In this document: in pieces, positions 16,679 to 24,715 of the stretch | Layout: every line of letters starts with the position of its first letter | How positions within the stretch are numbered: the first letter of the stretch is position 1 | Source: an uncultured Oscillospiraceae bacterium | Lineage (GTDB): Bacteria > Bacillota > Clostridia > Oscillospirales > Oscillospiraceae | Length of the DNA stretch: 28,936 nucleotides | Direction of reading: 5' to 3' | Assembly (NCBI GenBank): GCA_934630495.1 | Contig: CAKTVW010000030.1 | Span: 1 to 28,936 of the forward strand | Program-made: the position numbers and the translations under genes | Notes under the pieces: model-generated | Databases searched by the model: none | The model's input: only the letters and a program-made list of their open reading frames with translations | Told to the model about the DNA's origin: nothing

Positions 16679-17280
16679 AGCGCGGCACCCATGTCATAGA
16701 TTTCCCGCATCATTTTTTCGGTGCACGCGTCCAGCTCCTCCGCAGACGGCTTTTCCTCGGGGAAATCGGGGCGGAAGGGCTCACCGAACACCACGTCGAG
16801 CGGTGCCCAGAAGCGCTTCTTCGTCGTCAGATAGATCGGGACGACGGGGACATGGCTGCGGTATGCGATCAGGACCGCGCCGTTGTGCGGCGTCACCGTC
16901 TTGCCGCGGCGGATGCGGGTGCCCTCCGGGAAGATCAGTACCTTGTTGCCGTCGCGCAGTGCGCGCATCGCGGTGCGGACCGCGCCGATATCGTTATGGG
17001 CGCGGTCTACGGGAAACGCGCCCAGCTTTTGCAGAATTTTGCCGAGCACAGGCGTTTCAATGATTTCCTTCTTTGCCATCGTGCGGGGCAGTGTCGGAAA
17101 TTTTCCTGCCAAAATGATCCAGATCGGATCGGAAAACGCGCTGTGATTGCAGCAGAGCATTGCCGCGCCCTCAGGGATGTTTTCCCGACCCTTCACGCGA
17201 ACAATCGGGTGAACGAACCGAAACGCGATCGTCAAGATCACCCGGTAAAAGCGATACATTCCGACGGAATAGATCTTCAT
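16675..17280 (-). CDS. plsC: 1-acyl-sn-glycerol-3-phosphate acyltransferase
   Basis: Adds the second acyl chain to lysophosphatidic acid in phospholipid synthesis. The 201-aa protein has the HxxxxD catalytic motif as NHSAFSDP (H46, D51) and the acyl-glycerol phosphate-binding motif FPEGTR (117-122). A hydrophobic N-terminal segment (about 8-26) would anchor it to the membrane. It is embedded between cmk and ispH-S1 with ATGA overlaps at both ends. cmk-plsC-ispH/rpsA is a common clostridial cluster. Confidence 0.93.
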   Translation of the reverse strand: MKIYSVGMYRFYRVILTIAFRFVHPIVRVKGRENIPEGAAMLCCNHSAFSDPIWIILAGKFPTLPRTMAKKEIIETPVLGKILQKLGAFPVDRAHNDIGAVRTAMRALRDGNKVLIFPEGTRIRRGKTVTPHNGAVLIAYRSHVPVVPIYLTTKKRFWAPLDVVFGEPFRPDFPEEKPSAEELDACTEKMMREIYDMGAAL

Positions 17281-17954
17281 AGCGCTAACTTCTCCTGTAC
17301 GATTTTCCGCATTGCGGCGACGCTCTGCTCCGGCGTCAGGTCCGAGGTGTCCAGCAGCACGGCGTCGTCGGCCTTTCGCAGGGGCGCGGTCTCGCGCTGC
17401 GAATCGCGGGCGTCACGCAGCTTCATTTCCGAAAGCACCTCGTCAAAGCTCTGGCTGCCGCCCTTGGCCTGCAGCTCCAGCAGCCGTCTGCGCGCGCGGA
17501 CCTCCGGCGAAGCCGTCAGGAAGATCTTGACCTGCGCGTCGGGCAGTACGACCGTTCCGATATCGCGCCCGTCCATAACGACGCTTCTGTGCCGAGCGAT
17601 CTCGCGCTGTGTTTCCAGCAGAAATTCCCGCACGGCGGGAAGCGCGGCGACGCACGATGCGTAGTGCGACATCTCCGGGGTGCGGATCGAATCGGTCACG
17701 TCCCTGCCGTCCAGAAATACATGCTGCACGCCGTCAAGCCAGTCGAGCTGCAGCGCCAGCGACGGCAGGAGCCGTGCGACACCTTGCGCGTCTGTGGGGT
17801 CGATGCCGTTCAGATATGTAAAATAGCCGACCGTGCGATAGATCGCGCCGGTGTCGACGTAAACGAAGTGCAGCTGCTCGGCCAATCTGCGGGCCATGGT
17901 GCTTTTTCCCGCGCCTGCGGGGCCGTCGATGGCAACACTGATGATTCGTTCCAT
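17277..17954 (-). CDS. cmk: Cytidylate kinase
   Basis: Phosphorylates CMP and dCMP. The 225-aa protein begins ISVAIDGPAGAGKSTMARRLAEQL with a P-loop at about 11-18. It has the CMP-binding VDTGAIYRTVGYF segment, the TDSIRTPEMSHYASCVAALPAVR region, VMDGRDIGTVVLPDAQVKIFLTAS, and the lid R-rich RDARDSQRETAPLRKADDAVLLDTS. Every expected motif is present at normal length. It is the first gene after a consensus promoter. Confidence 0.96.
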   Translation of the reverse strand: MERIISVAIDGPAGAGKSTMARRLAEQLHFVYVDTGAIYRTVGYFTYLNGIDPTDAQGVARLLPSLALQLDWLDGVQHVFLDGRDVTDSIRTPEMSHYASCVAALPAVREFLLETQREIARHRSVVMDGRDIGTVVLPDAQVKIFLTASPEVRARRRLLELQAKGGSQSFDEVLSEMKLRDARDSQRETAPLRKADDAVLLDTSDLTPEQSVAAMRKIVQEKLAL

Positions 17955-17985
17955 TTTTTCTAACTCCGGATCAAAAATTTAAATT

Positions 17986-18014
17986 ATTATAGCACTTTTC
18001 CGGCGCTTTGTCAA
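17986..18014 (-). promoter_or_regulatory. Consensus promoter of the cmk-plsC-ispH/S1 operon
   Basis: On the minus strand, TTGACA (18009-18014) and TATAAT (17986-17991) are both perfect and separated by 17 nt. The -10 lies 31 nt before the cmk start codon. This is the best promoter match in the window. Confidence 0.9.
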
Positions 18015-18051
18015 TTCCCGCCGACTTCGCTGTCCAATATGTTTGACAAAC

Positions 18052-19293
18052 CTACACGCCGCGCTCCGCACAGCCCTTTGCGGCGGCGTAGGCGGTCGAC
18101 CATGCGATCTGCAGGTTGAAGCCGCCGGTGTAGGCGTCGCAGTCGATGATCTCGCCCGCGAAATACAGTCCGTCGACGAGCTTGGAGGCCATGGTCTTCG
18201 GGTCGATCTCCTTGACGCTGATGCCGCCGCGCGTAATGATAGCCTCCTCGACGGGGCGCGTGCCGCTGATCGGGATGATAAATCGCTTGGTATTTTCCAG
18301 CAGCGCGTGACGCTGTGCTTTTGTAAGGGAATTAGCCTTCATTGCCGGGTCGATCCCGCTCCTTTTCAGCAGAACGGGGATCATCAGGCGCGGGAAAAGG
18401 TCGGCCAGCGCGTTTTCCATGCTCCGGTTGGCATAAAGCTCAAAATCGCGCAGAAAACGCGCGTCCAGCTTTCCCTCATCAAGCGCGGGCTTCAGATCCA
18501 GCGCGACGCGGTACGTCTCTCCCGCGCGTCTGTGCGCCGAGGCGGAAAGCACCAGCGGACCGGAAAGACCGAAATGCGTAAAGAGCAGCTCGCCCTGTCC
18601 CTTGAAGACTGCCTTTCCCTTGCCGTTCAGGAGCTGAAAGCCCGTATTCCGCAGGGACAGCCCCTGCATTTGCGCGCAGTCGCCGCAGTCACTCACCAGC
18701 GGCACGAGGGAAGCCTCGGGCGCCGCGACGGTGTGCCCCAGCGCCTGCGCGAAGCGGTATCCGTCTCCGGTCGAGCCGGTCGCGGGATAGGACAGACCTC
18801 CCGTACAGAGGATCACGCGCGAGACGGCGACCGGGCCGTCGGCGGTCTTTACGCCCATTATGCCGTTATCGTCGGCCGCGATCCCCGTGACGGTCGTGTG
18901 GGAGCGCGTGACATTCAGCCGCCTAAGCTCACGCTCCAGCGCGGCGATCACGTCCGCCGAACGGTCCGAAACGGGGAACACCCGATTACCGCGTTCGGTT
19001 TTGAGCGGGCAGCCGTGCGCTTCCAGAAACGTCTGCATCGCCGTCGGCGGAAAGGCGTTGACACAGCTATAGAGGAAGCGCCCGTTGCGGGGGACGTTTT
19101 TCAGCACCTCTTCCGGCGCACAGTCATTTGTAACATTGCAGCGGCCCTTTCCCGTAATGGCAAGCTTCCGTCCGAGCCGCTCGTTTTTTTCCAAAAGCAG
19201 TACGCGCAGGCCGTTCTCGGCCGCGCAGATCGCGGCAAACATTCCCGCCGCGCCGCCGCCGACCACGGCAGCATCAAAAGCATTTCGTCTCAT
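18052..19293 (-). CDS. NAD(P)/FAD-dependent oxidoreductase, HI0933/BaiN-like
   Basis: A 413-aa flavoprotein. The N-terminus AAVVGGGAAGMFAAICAAENG is a Rossmann FAD-binding GxGxxG motif, followed by LLEKNERLGRKLAITGKGRCNVTND, diagnostic of the HI0933 (YhiN/BaiN) family. VILCTGGLSYPATGSTGDGY and the C-terminal GGFNLQIAWSTAYAAA are also family marks. BaiN of Clostridium scindens has been linked to bile-acid dehydroxylation, but most members have no proven substrate. The frame opens with a TTG at 19305, but the ATG at 19293 has GGGA 6 nt upstream and gives the family-like start. Confidence 0.87.
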   Translation of the reverse strand: MRRNAFDAAVVGGGAAGMFAAICAAENGLRVLLLEKNERLGRKLAITGKGRCNVTNDCAPEEVLKNVPRNGRFLYSCVNAFPPTAMQTFLEAHGCPLKTERGNRVFPVSDRSADVIAALERELRRLNVTRSHTTVTGIAADDNGIMGVKTADGPVAVSRVILCTGGLSYPATGSTGDGYRFAQALGHTVAAPEASLVPLVSDCGDCAQMQGLSLRNTGFQLLNGKGKAVFKGQGELLFTHFGLSGPLVLSASAHRRAGETYRVALDLKPALDEGKLDARFLRDFELYANRSMENALADLFPRLMIPVLLKRSGIDPAMKANSLTKAQRHALLENTKRFIIPISGTRPVEEAIITRGGISVKEIDPKTMASKLVDGLYFAGEIIDCDAYTGGFNLQIAWSTAYAAAKGCAERGV

Positions 19294-19352
19294 ACACGAT
19301 CCCAACCGTTTCTTCGCCGCCCACCCTCGGACGGCGCTTTATCGCTGCAAAT

Positions 19353-19381
19353 ATTATAGTAAGGAATCCGGAAAATGTAAA
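19353..19381 (-). promoter_or_regulatory. Promoter of the HI0933-like flavoprotein gene
   Basis: Minus strand -35 TTTACA (19376-19381), 17-nt spacer, -10 TATAAT (19353-19358). It lies back to back with the promoter of the ruvCAB operon. Confidence 0.8.
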
Positions 19382-19429
19382 GAGGGGATCCGGCCTAAAG
19401 CGCCGCCGCGATTTCTGCGAAAAAAAGTA

Positions 19430-19458
19430 CTGCAAAAACCGAAAAAGTATGATATGAT
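19430..19458 (+). promoter_or_regulatory. Putative promoter of the small membrane protein-ruvCAB operon
   Basis: CTGCAA (19430-19435), 17 nt, TATGAT (19453-19458), just ahead of the GAGGTG ribosome site at 19465. The -35 is weak. The resulting leader would be only about 12 nt, so the exact promoter remains uncertain. Confidence 0.45.
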
Positions 19459-19476
19459 AATTTTGAGGTGATATCG

Positions 19477-19713
19477 ATGAATGAAGAAAGAACCCCGAAG
19501 GAGAACGAGCAGCCGATCGTTTCCGAGACCGATACGGAAAGCGCTGCGCCCGTTGAGGAAAAGGAGCCGTTTGTTCCCAGCCCGAAGTGGAAGCGCGTCT
19601 TTGCGTGGATCCTGTTTGCCATTGTTTTGCTCGGCATTATCAACTGGCTGGCGGGCATTGCCTTCCCGACGTGGACCGAAACGCTGAAGCAGTGGCTTCA
19701 GAGCCTGACTTGA
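19477..19713 (+). CDS. Small single-pass membrane protein upstream of ruvC
   Basis: A 78-aa protein of unknown function. Residues 1-35 are acidic and hydrophilic, with many Glu, Thr and Pro. One strong membrane segment follows (about 43-65, VFAWILFAIVLLGIINWLAG), with basic residues before it (KWKR), and then a short Trp-containing tail. A GTG at 19468 is in frame, but it forms part of the GAGGTG Shine-Dalgarno, which is 6 nt before the ATG at 19477. Its stop codon overlaps the ruvC start (TTGA), so it is tightly coupled to the Holliday-junction genes. No similarity recognised. Confidence 0.75.
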   Translation: MNEERTPKENEQPIVSETDTESAAPVEEKEPFVPSPKWKRVFAWILFAIVLLGIINWLAGIAFPTWTETLKQWLQSLT

Positions 19714-20201
19714 TTATTCTGGGGATCGACCCCGGCTACGCCACGACGGGCTTCGGCCTGCTTCGCGCCGAACGGGGGAGCTATCATCTTCTGCAATACG
19801 GCACGGTCACGACGCCGCCCACGCTCACCTTTCCGCAGAGGCTTGCCATGCTTTACGACGATATGGTTCGGCTTCTCGAGGTGACCAAGCCAGAGGCCGT
19901 TGCGGTCGAGGAGCTGTTCTGGGGGCATAATATCACGACGGGCATCGGCGTTTCCCACGGCCGCGGCGTGATCCTGCTGGCCATCGAGAAGGCCGGGGTC
20001 CCGCTGTTTGAGTACACGCCGATGCAGGTCAAGCAGGCCGTTGTAGGCTACGGCAAGGCCGAGAAGCGGCAGGTAATGGACATGACGCGCCGCTTCCTTA
20101 AAATGGAGAAGCTGCCGCGTCCCGACGATGCCGCCGACGCGATCGCGATCGCACTGTGCCATGCGCGTTCGTCGACCAGCCTGCTGTCCGGGAGGGATTA
20201 A
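19710..20201 (+). CDS. ruvC: Holliday junction endodeoxyribonuclease RuvC
   Basis: Resolves Holliday junctions with RuvAB. The 163-aa protein starts at a TTG (19710) overlapping the preceding stop as TTGA. An open frame extends upstream to 19587, but that part is antiparallel noise inside the membrane-protein gene, whereas the RuvC consensus ILGIDPGYATTGFG begins right at the TTG. The acidic catalytic residues are visible: D7, E67 (VAVEELFWG), D140 and D143 (RPDDAADAIAIALCH). Length is normal. The TTG start with translational coupling may keep its level low. Confidence 0.93.
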   Translation: MIILGIDPGYATTGFGLLRAERGSYHLLQYGTVTTPPTLTFPQRLAMLYDDMVRLLEVTKPEAVAVEELFWGHNITTGIGVSHGRGVILLAIEKAGVPLFEYTPMQVKQAVVGYGKAEKRQVMDMTRRFLKMEKLPRPDDAADAIAIALCHARSSTSLLSGRD

Positions 20202-20203
20202 CG

Positions 20204-20806
20204 ATGTTTTATTATCTGAATGGCGAGATCACGCTGCTGGAAGAGAATCTGGCGGTGGTGGATTGCGGCGGCGTGGGCTATGCCTGCCGAACGACCGCTT
20301 ACACGCAGTCAAAGCTGCGGGTCGGCCAAACCGCAAGGCTCTATACTTATTGTAATATCCGCGAGGACGCGTTTGATATTTACGGCTTTTTCAGCCGGGA
20401 CGAGCTTCGCTGCTTTGAGCTGCTCCTGAGCGTCACCGGCGTCGGCCCGAAGGCTGCCGTCGCGATCCTGTCGGCAACGTCGCCCGAGCGCTTTACGCTG
20501 GCGATCATGACGCAGGACGAAAAGGCACTGACCGCCGCGCAGGGCGTCGGCAAAAAGCTGGCCCAGCGCATTATTCTGGAGCTGAAGGACAAGCTGGGCG
20601 CGGCAGTCACCGAGGTCGATTTCTCCGGCGGCAGCGGCGCGGTCGCTCCGCCTGTCGGGAGCAATCTTGCGCTGGCGCAGGCCGCGCTGGCCGAGCTTGG
20701 CTACAGTCAGGCCGAGGTCGCCGCCGCGCTCAAGGGTATCAGGACCGAGGGAATGCCCACCGAGGAGATCGTGCGTCAATGCCTGCGGGCAATGGTGATG
20801 AGGTAA
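20204..20806 (+). CDS. ruvA: Holliday junction branch migration protein RuvA
   Basis: Tetrameric junction-binding subunit that recruits RuvB. The 200-aa protein starts MFYYLNGEITLLEENLAVVDCGGVGYACRTT (OB-fold). It has two helix-hairpin-helix motifs (LLSVTGVGPKAAVAIL and LTAAQGVGKKLAQRIILELKDKL) and a C-terminal RuvB-binding three-helix domain (ALAELGYSQAEVAAALKGI). GGAGGG lies 7 nt before this ATG, which rules out the longer frame from 20156. It starts 2 nt after the ruvC stop. Confidence 0.96.
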   Translation: MFYYLNGEITLLEENLAVVDCGGVGYACRTTAYTQSKLRVGQTARLYTYCNIREDAFDIYGFFSRDELRCFELLLSVTGVGPKAAVAILSATSPERFTLAIMTQDEKALTAAQGVGKKLAQRIILELKDKLGAAVTEVDFSGGSGAVAPPVGSNLALAQAALAELGYSQAEVAAALKGIRTEGMPTEEIVRQCLRAMVMR

Positions 20807-20810
20807 GAAA

Positions 20811-21848
20811 ATGAGTATTGATTTTTCACAGGGTTATGAAGCGCCGATCGTGACCACGAGCTTTACCGCAGGGGACGAGAACGAATTTTCTCTGCGCCCG
20901 AAGCGCCTGCACGAATATAACGGTCAGGAAAAGGTCAAGGAGAACCTGTCGGTCTATATCGAGGCGGCCAAGCGCCGCAATGAACCGCTCGACCATGTGC
21001 TGCTCTACGGTCCTCCGGGACTCGGTAAGACGACGCTGGCGGGTGTGATTGCCAATGAAATGGGCGTGAATATCCGCATCACCTCGGGACCTGCGATCGA
21101 AAAGGCGGGCGATCTGGCCGCGCTGCTGACCAACCTCGCGGAGGGCGACATCCTGTTTATCGACGAGATCCACCGTCTGAATACCGCAGTCGAGGAGATT
21201 CTCTATCCCGCGATGGAGGATTTTGCCATCGATATTATCGTCGGAAAAGGCCCGTCTGCAAATTCCATCCGTCTTGATCTTCCGCGCTTTACGCTGATCG
21301 GCGCGACCACGCGTGCGGGGCAGCTCTCCGCGCCGCTGCGCGACCGCTTCGGCGTCAGCTTCCGCTTGGAGCTGTATACGCCGGAGGAGCTGTGCCGCAT
21401 CATCACGCGTTCGGCCAATCTGCTGGGCATGGACATCGAGCCGGAGGGCGCGATGGAGCTTGCCTCAAGAAGCCGCGGGACGCCGCGTATTGCGAACCGT
21501 ATGCTGCGCCGTGTCCGTGATTTTGCCCAGATCTATTATGACGGCGTCATCACCAAGGCTGCCGCCGACCATGCGCTGAGCAAGCTGGAGGTCGACAAGC
21601 TGGGGCTTGACGCGACGGACCGACGGATGCTGGAAGCAATCATCCGATTCTATAACGGCGGCCCGGTCGGCTTGGAAACGCTTGCCGCAACGATCGGGGA
21701 GGAGGCCGTCACGCTGGAGGATGTTTACGAGCCCTACCTGATGCAGATCGGCTTCCTGACGCGGACGCCGCGCGGCCGCTGCGTGACCAAACTGGCTTAC
21801 GAGCACCTGCATATTCCGACCGAAAGCGCCGAACAACTGACATTTTGA
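20811..21848 (+). CDS. ruvB: Holliday junction branch migration helicase RuvB
   Basis: AAA+ motor that drives branch migration with RuvA. The 345-aa protein has Walker A GPPGLGKTT (67-75), Walker B/DEIH FIDEIHRLN (116-124), sensor ATTRAGQLSAPLRDRFG with the Arg finger, and a C-terminal winged helix (EDVYEPYLMQIGFLTRTPRGR). Length is normal. It begins 4 nt after ruvA and closes the operon. No clear intrinsic terminator is seen directly after it. Confidence 0.97.
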   Translation: MSIDFSQGYEAPIVTTSFTAGDENEFSLRPKRLHEYNGQEKVKENLSVYIEAAKRRNEPLDHVLLYGPPGLGKTTLAGVIANEMGVNIRITSGPAIEKAGDLAALLTNLAEGDILFIDEIHRLNTAVEEILYPAMEDFAIDIIVGKGPSANSIRLDLPRFTLIGATTRAGQLSAPLRDRFGVSFRLELYTPEELCRIITRSANLLGMDIEPEGAMELASRSRGTPRIANRMLRRVRDFAQIYYDGVITKAAADHALSKLEVDKLGLDATDRRMLEAIIRFYNGGPVGLETLAATIGEEAVTLEDVYEPYLMQIGFLTRTPRGRCVTKLAYEHLHIPTESAEQLTF

Positions 21849-21919
21849 ACAAAAACGCGCTCACAAATCGTCGAAGTTGCACAAAAAAGAATTTCTTCCA
21901 AAAAATAATTCATCAACTA

Positions 21920-21947
21920 TTGACAAGAACGGATAAAATGCTATAAT
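21920..21947 (+). promoter_or_regulatory. Promoter with long leader ahead of the zinc-ribbon gene
   Basis: TTGACA (21920-21925), 16-nt spacer, TATAAT (21942-21947). Transcription would begin near 21954, giving a leader of about 120 nt before the ATG at 22077. The leader can form a hairpin around GCGGCTTTCTGCCG (about 21971-21984), plus a longer pairing of CCCTG (about 22003) with CAGGG (about 22044). No known riboswitch was recognised. Confidence 0.75.
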
Positions 21948-22076
21948 AGGCAGTACATCATGAGGCGTTAGCGGCTTTCTGCCGTTCGCAATATTAACCA
22001 ACCCTGTGGCATACCAACAAGCAATTTTTGATGGGCAACGCGTCAGGGCAAATCACTTTCAAGAGAGGTAACCAAA

Positions 22077-22355
22077 ATGTACGAAGACAAGACTTTAGTT
22101 TGCAAGGAATGCGGCGCAGAGTTCGTGTTCACCGCCGGTGAGCAGGAGTTCTATGCTGAGAGAGGCTTCCAGAATGAGCCTCAGCGCTGCAAGGCCTGCC
22201 GTGACGCTCGCAAGAATGCTGCCCGTGGCCCGAAGGAATACTTCACTGCTGTTTGTGCAAACTGCGGCGGCGAAGCCCGCGTCCCGTTTGAGCCGAAGAC
22301 CGACCGCCCCGTCTATTGCAGCGAGTGCTTCGCTAAGATGCGCGAGAACGGCTGA
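22077..22355 (+). CDS. Double zinc-ribbon small protein
   Basis: A 92-aa protein with four CxxC pairs: C9/C12, C38/C41, C60/C63 and C81/C84. This gives two zinc ribbons of the CxxC-x(n)-CxxC type. The N-terminal half (LVCKECGAEFVFTAGEQEFYAERGFQNEPQRCKACRDARK) matches the 'probable zinc-ribbon' family common in Firmicutes. The second half repeats the plan (VCANCGGEARVPFEPKTDRPVYCSECF). It probably binds nucleic acid or acts in a stress response, but no function is established. It is monocistronic, with a strong promoter, a long leader and a strong terminator, suggesting high and regulated expression. Confidence 0.85.
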   Translation: MYEDKTLVCKECGAEFVFTAGEQEFYAERGFQNEPQRCKACRDARKNAARGPKEYFTAVCANCGGEARVPFEPKTDRPVYCSECFAKMRENG

Positions 22356-22374
22356 TATTTTGTCTGAACAGAAG

Positions 22375-22406
22375 GTGCCGCCTCTTATGAGGCGGCACTC
22401 TTTTTT
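22375..22406 (+). terminator. Intrinsic terminator of the zinc-ribbon gene
   Basis: GTGCCGCCTC (22375-22384), loop TTAT, GAGGCGGCAC (22389-22398), then TCTTTTTTG. A textbook 10-bp stem with a T run, 20 nt past the stop codon. Confidence 0.93.
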
Positions 22407-22427
22407 GTTATCATAGAAAAGCGGCGG

Positions 22428-23078
22428 TCATTTGGGAACGGCATAGCCTCTGCTGTGGATCATGGTAAAGGCGGCCTCCGTATCTGAAAGAATGTAGTCC
22501 AGAGATGCCTGATTATCCAGCCGAATATCCAGACATTGCAGCATTTTGAGCGTCTGCGGATTTACCAGCAGCGTGATCTTTTCGCCGGTATCGGTCGTAA
22601 AGCGCAGATACAGATTGACGCGCCTGCAATAATGGCCCATGATAAGACGTTTTTCCAGCCGGGCGTAGTTGTACAGGCACCCGTTAAAGCGCATTCCGTC
22701 GCGGTCGAAGACCAGAGAATAGTCCTTTGAGGAAAAGTCCCAGACCTCCCGCGGCGCGACCGGCGCGGTGTCAAAGTCATAGCGCGCCATTTCCAGCCGC
22801 ACCGTCTTCCTGCGGGTGAACGGGACGCTTACCAGCAGCGCGATCGTTATTACTACAAAAGTGCCGATGCACAGCAGTCCCGGAACCAGATATTTTACCT
22901 CGTCGGTGTCCAATAGGATAACGAAAGCCGCGCAGAGGGCAAAGCTGACCAGCAGATACAGCGGCGCCACAACATAGCAGATGGTAAACACGAAGGGGTA
23001 CATGTGCTCCCGCTCATAGGCGATGCGTTCCTTCATCGACACGTGCGAAAGACTTTCTATGATCTCGAAATCATCCAT
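22428..23078 (-). CDS. Two-TM protein of unknown function (possibly YcxB-like)
   Basis: A 216-aa protein. A short cytosolic N-terminus is followed by two membrane helices (about 28-52, PFVFTICYVVAPLYLLVSFALCAAF, and about 64-86, YLVPGLLCIGTFVVITIALLVSV). A soluble C-terminal domain of about 120 residues rich in beta strands follows (VWDFSSKDYSLVFDRDGMRFNG ... GEKITLLVNPQTLKML). Two TM helices plus a PH-like beta domain resembles YcxB-like proteins, but I cannot confirm this. The frame runs upstream to 23306, over the MATE gene end, without a plausible start. The ATG at 23078 has AAAGGAG 9 nt ahead of it and the product begins MDDFEIIESLSHV. Confidence 0.75.
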   Translation of the reverse strand: MDDFEIIESLSHVSMKERIAYEREHMYPFVFTICYVVAPLYLLVSFALCAAFVILLDTDEVKYLVPGLLCIGTFVVITIALLVSVPFTRRKTVRLEMARYDFDTAPVAPREVWDFSSKDYSLVFDRDGMRFNGCLYNYARLEKRLIMGHYCRRVNLYLRFTTDTGEKITLLVNPQTLKMLQCLDIRLDNQASLDYILSDTEAAFTMIHSRGYAVPK

Positions 23079-23158
23079 ACGGCTCAGCTCCTTTCTGCTT
23101 TCCATTGTAGCATAGGTGCGCGAAAAATGCAAGAACAGTGCGCATAACATGCTGCCTG

Positions 23159-24529
23159 TTAGCTTTGCAAATGTCTGAAGCGCCGTGCGGGATGATAACA
23201 GAGCAGCGCGATCAGCATAAACAATGCCGTGACCGACAGGCTGACGGGGTACGCGGTCATGATCGTTCGGAAGGTTATGCTCTGCGGGAAAACGAAACGG
23301 ATCCACGCGATACGGACGCCGCAGACGCCGATCGTCGTCAGGATCGCCGGCATCAGCGAGATGCCGAAGCCGCGCAGATATCCGCTCATTACTTCATAAA
23401 GCATCGTGAAAGTATAGGCGGAGAATATCATGACCAGCCGTGTATAGCCGATCTCAATGACCTCCGGGTCATTATTAAAAATTGCCAGCAGGTACTTTCC
23501 GACGAACAGCACCAGCGCGATGGCGGCGGCGGAGGCGATCAGGTCCTCAAGCAGACACAGAAACAGCGTCCGCTTGCAGCGCTTGATCTGTCCGGCACCG
23601 TAGTTCTGCCCGACAAAGGTCGTGCAGGCCTGACTGAAGGAATTTAGGACGTCGTAGGCAAATATCTCGATGTTGTACGCGGCGCTGGAAGCCGCCATGA
23701 CTACCTTGCCGAGGCTGTTGACGGCGGACTGGATCACGATATTGGAGACGGCGAACACGGCGCTTTGGATTCCGGCGGGCAGACCGATCTTCATGATCCT
23801 GCAAAGTGCCGTGCGGTCGATCCGCAGAGCGCGCCATTCCACATGAATATCCTGCTGTGTTGTGCGCAGACGGTACAGCAGCAGCGCGGAGCTGACCGCG
23901 TTGGAGATCACCGTCGCGATAGCGACGCCGTCGACGGTCATGTGCAGTACCGCGACAAAGAACAGATTCAGGATCACATTCAGCACGCCGGACATTGCCA
24001 GCGCGATCAGCGGGACCTTGGTGTCGCCGACACTGCGAAAGATGGCGGCCTCAAAGTTATAGAGCAGGATCACCGGCATACCCAGCAGGTAGATCCGCAG
24101 GTAAAGCAGCGCCTGCGGAAGCACGTCGTCCGGGACATGGAGCGAACGAAGCAGCGGCGCGGCCGCAAGCTCCCCAAGTCCCGCGACAAAAACGCCGCCG
24201 AGGACCGCGACCACAACGGAGGTGTGGACGGCTTTTCGGACGGCCTCGCGGTCGCCTCGACCGATGGCGTTTGCAATGACAACATTCGCGCCGAGCGCAA
24301 TGCCGACGAACAGATTTACGATCAGCGCAATGATGGCACTGTTCGCTCCGACGGCCGCGACTGCTGCTGTTTTTCCTTCGCCGGTGAAGTTGCCGACCAC
24401 CGCAATATCGGAGGCATTGAATAGCTGCTCCAAAATGGCAGTTGCGGCTACCGGGAAGGCAAACAGCGGCAGCTTGTTCCAGATTGGACCGTGCAGCATG
24501 TCGATTTGACGTTTTCCTCGGAAGGTCAT
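23159..24529 (-). CDS. MATE family multidrug/cation efflux transporter
   Basis: A 456-aa integral membrane protein with about 12 hydrophobic segments in the two-bundle MATE plan. The N-terminus MLHGPIWNKLPLFAFPVAATAILEQLFNASDIAVVGNF is typical of the clostridial MATE group. VNLFVGIALGANVVIANAIGRGDREAVRKAVHTS and the C-terminal partner QACTTFVGQNYGAGQIKRCKR are the paired family motifs. These antiporters export cationic drugs or metabolites using Na+ or H+; the substrate cannot be inferred. The gene stands alone, with a promoter and a leader of about 180 nt that folds strongly, so expression may be regulated by an RNA switch or attenuator. Confidence 0.9.
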   Translation of the reverse strand: MTFRGKRQIDMLHGPIWNKLPLFAFPVAATAILEQLFNASDIAVVGNFTGEGKTAAVAAVGANSAIIALIVNLFVGIALGANVVIANAIGRGDREAVRKAVHTSVVVAVLGGVFVAGLGELAAAPLLRSLHVPDDVLPQALLYLRIYLLGMPVILLYNFEAAIFRSVGDTKVPLIALAMSGVLNVILNLFFVAVLHMTVDGVAIATVISNAVSSALLLYRLRTTQQDIHVEWRALRIDRTALCRIMKIGLPAGIQSAVFAVSNIVIQSAVNSLGKVVMAASSAAYNIEIFAYDVLNSFSQACTTFVGQNYGAGQIKRCKRTLFLCLLEDLIASAAAIALVLFVGKYLLAIFNNDPEVIEIGYTRLVMIFSAYTFTMLYEVMSGYLRGFGISLMPAILTTIGVCGVRIAWIRFVFPQSITFRTIMTAYPVSLSVTALFMLIALLCYHPARRFRHLQS

Positions 24530-24601
24530 TTTCTAGTCTTCTTTCTTTATGGAAGCCATGATCGGCTCGGTAAGCGTGAAAAGCGCCTGCATCTGCCTTT
24601 T

Positions 24602-24692
24602 GAGGCGTCGGCTGTTTTGTACAGCGCTTGAGTGCCGCAGAATACCCGCTTAAAACGGGATAGTTTTAATTAGGTATTCGTATCGGAGCCTC
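24602..24692 (-). promoter_or_regulatory. Structured leader RNA of the MATE gene (candidate riboswitch/attenuator)
   Basis: Read on the minus strand, the leader can form a three-way junction. P1 is GAGGC (24692-24688) with GCCTC (24606-24602). P2 is GAATACC with GGTATTC (24679-24673 and 24646-24640), enclosing a symmetric 3x3 internal loop and then TTAAAAC-TATCCC-GTTTTAA. P3 is GCTGT-ACAAA-ACAGC (24625-24611). Just downstream, CGCCT and AGGCG followed by CTTTT could form a competing terminator-like stem that uses the 3' strand of P1. MATE genes in Clostridia are known targets of guanidine-IV (mepA motif) riboswitches; I could not confirm that consensus here. Confidence 0.55.
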
Positions 24693-24715
24693 TTTAATGT
24701 ATTTGACCGATGCGA

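Noticed and set aside
18043..19359. Plus-strand open frame (438 aa) opposite the HI0933-like gene
   Set aside because: Shadow frame; the flavoprotein on the minus strand has the promoter, motifs and family length.
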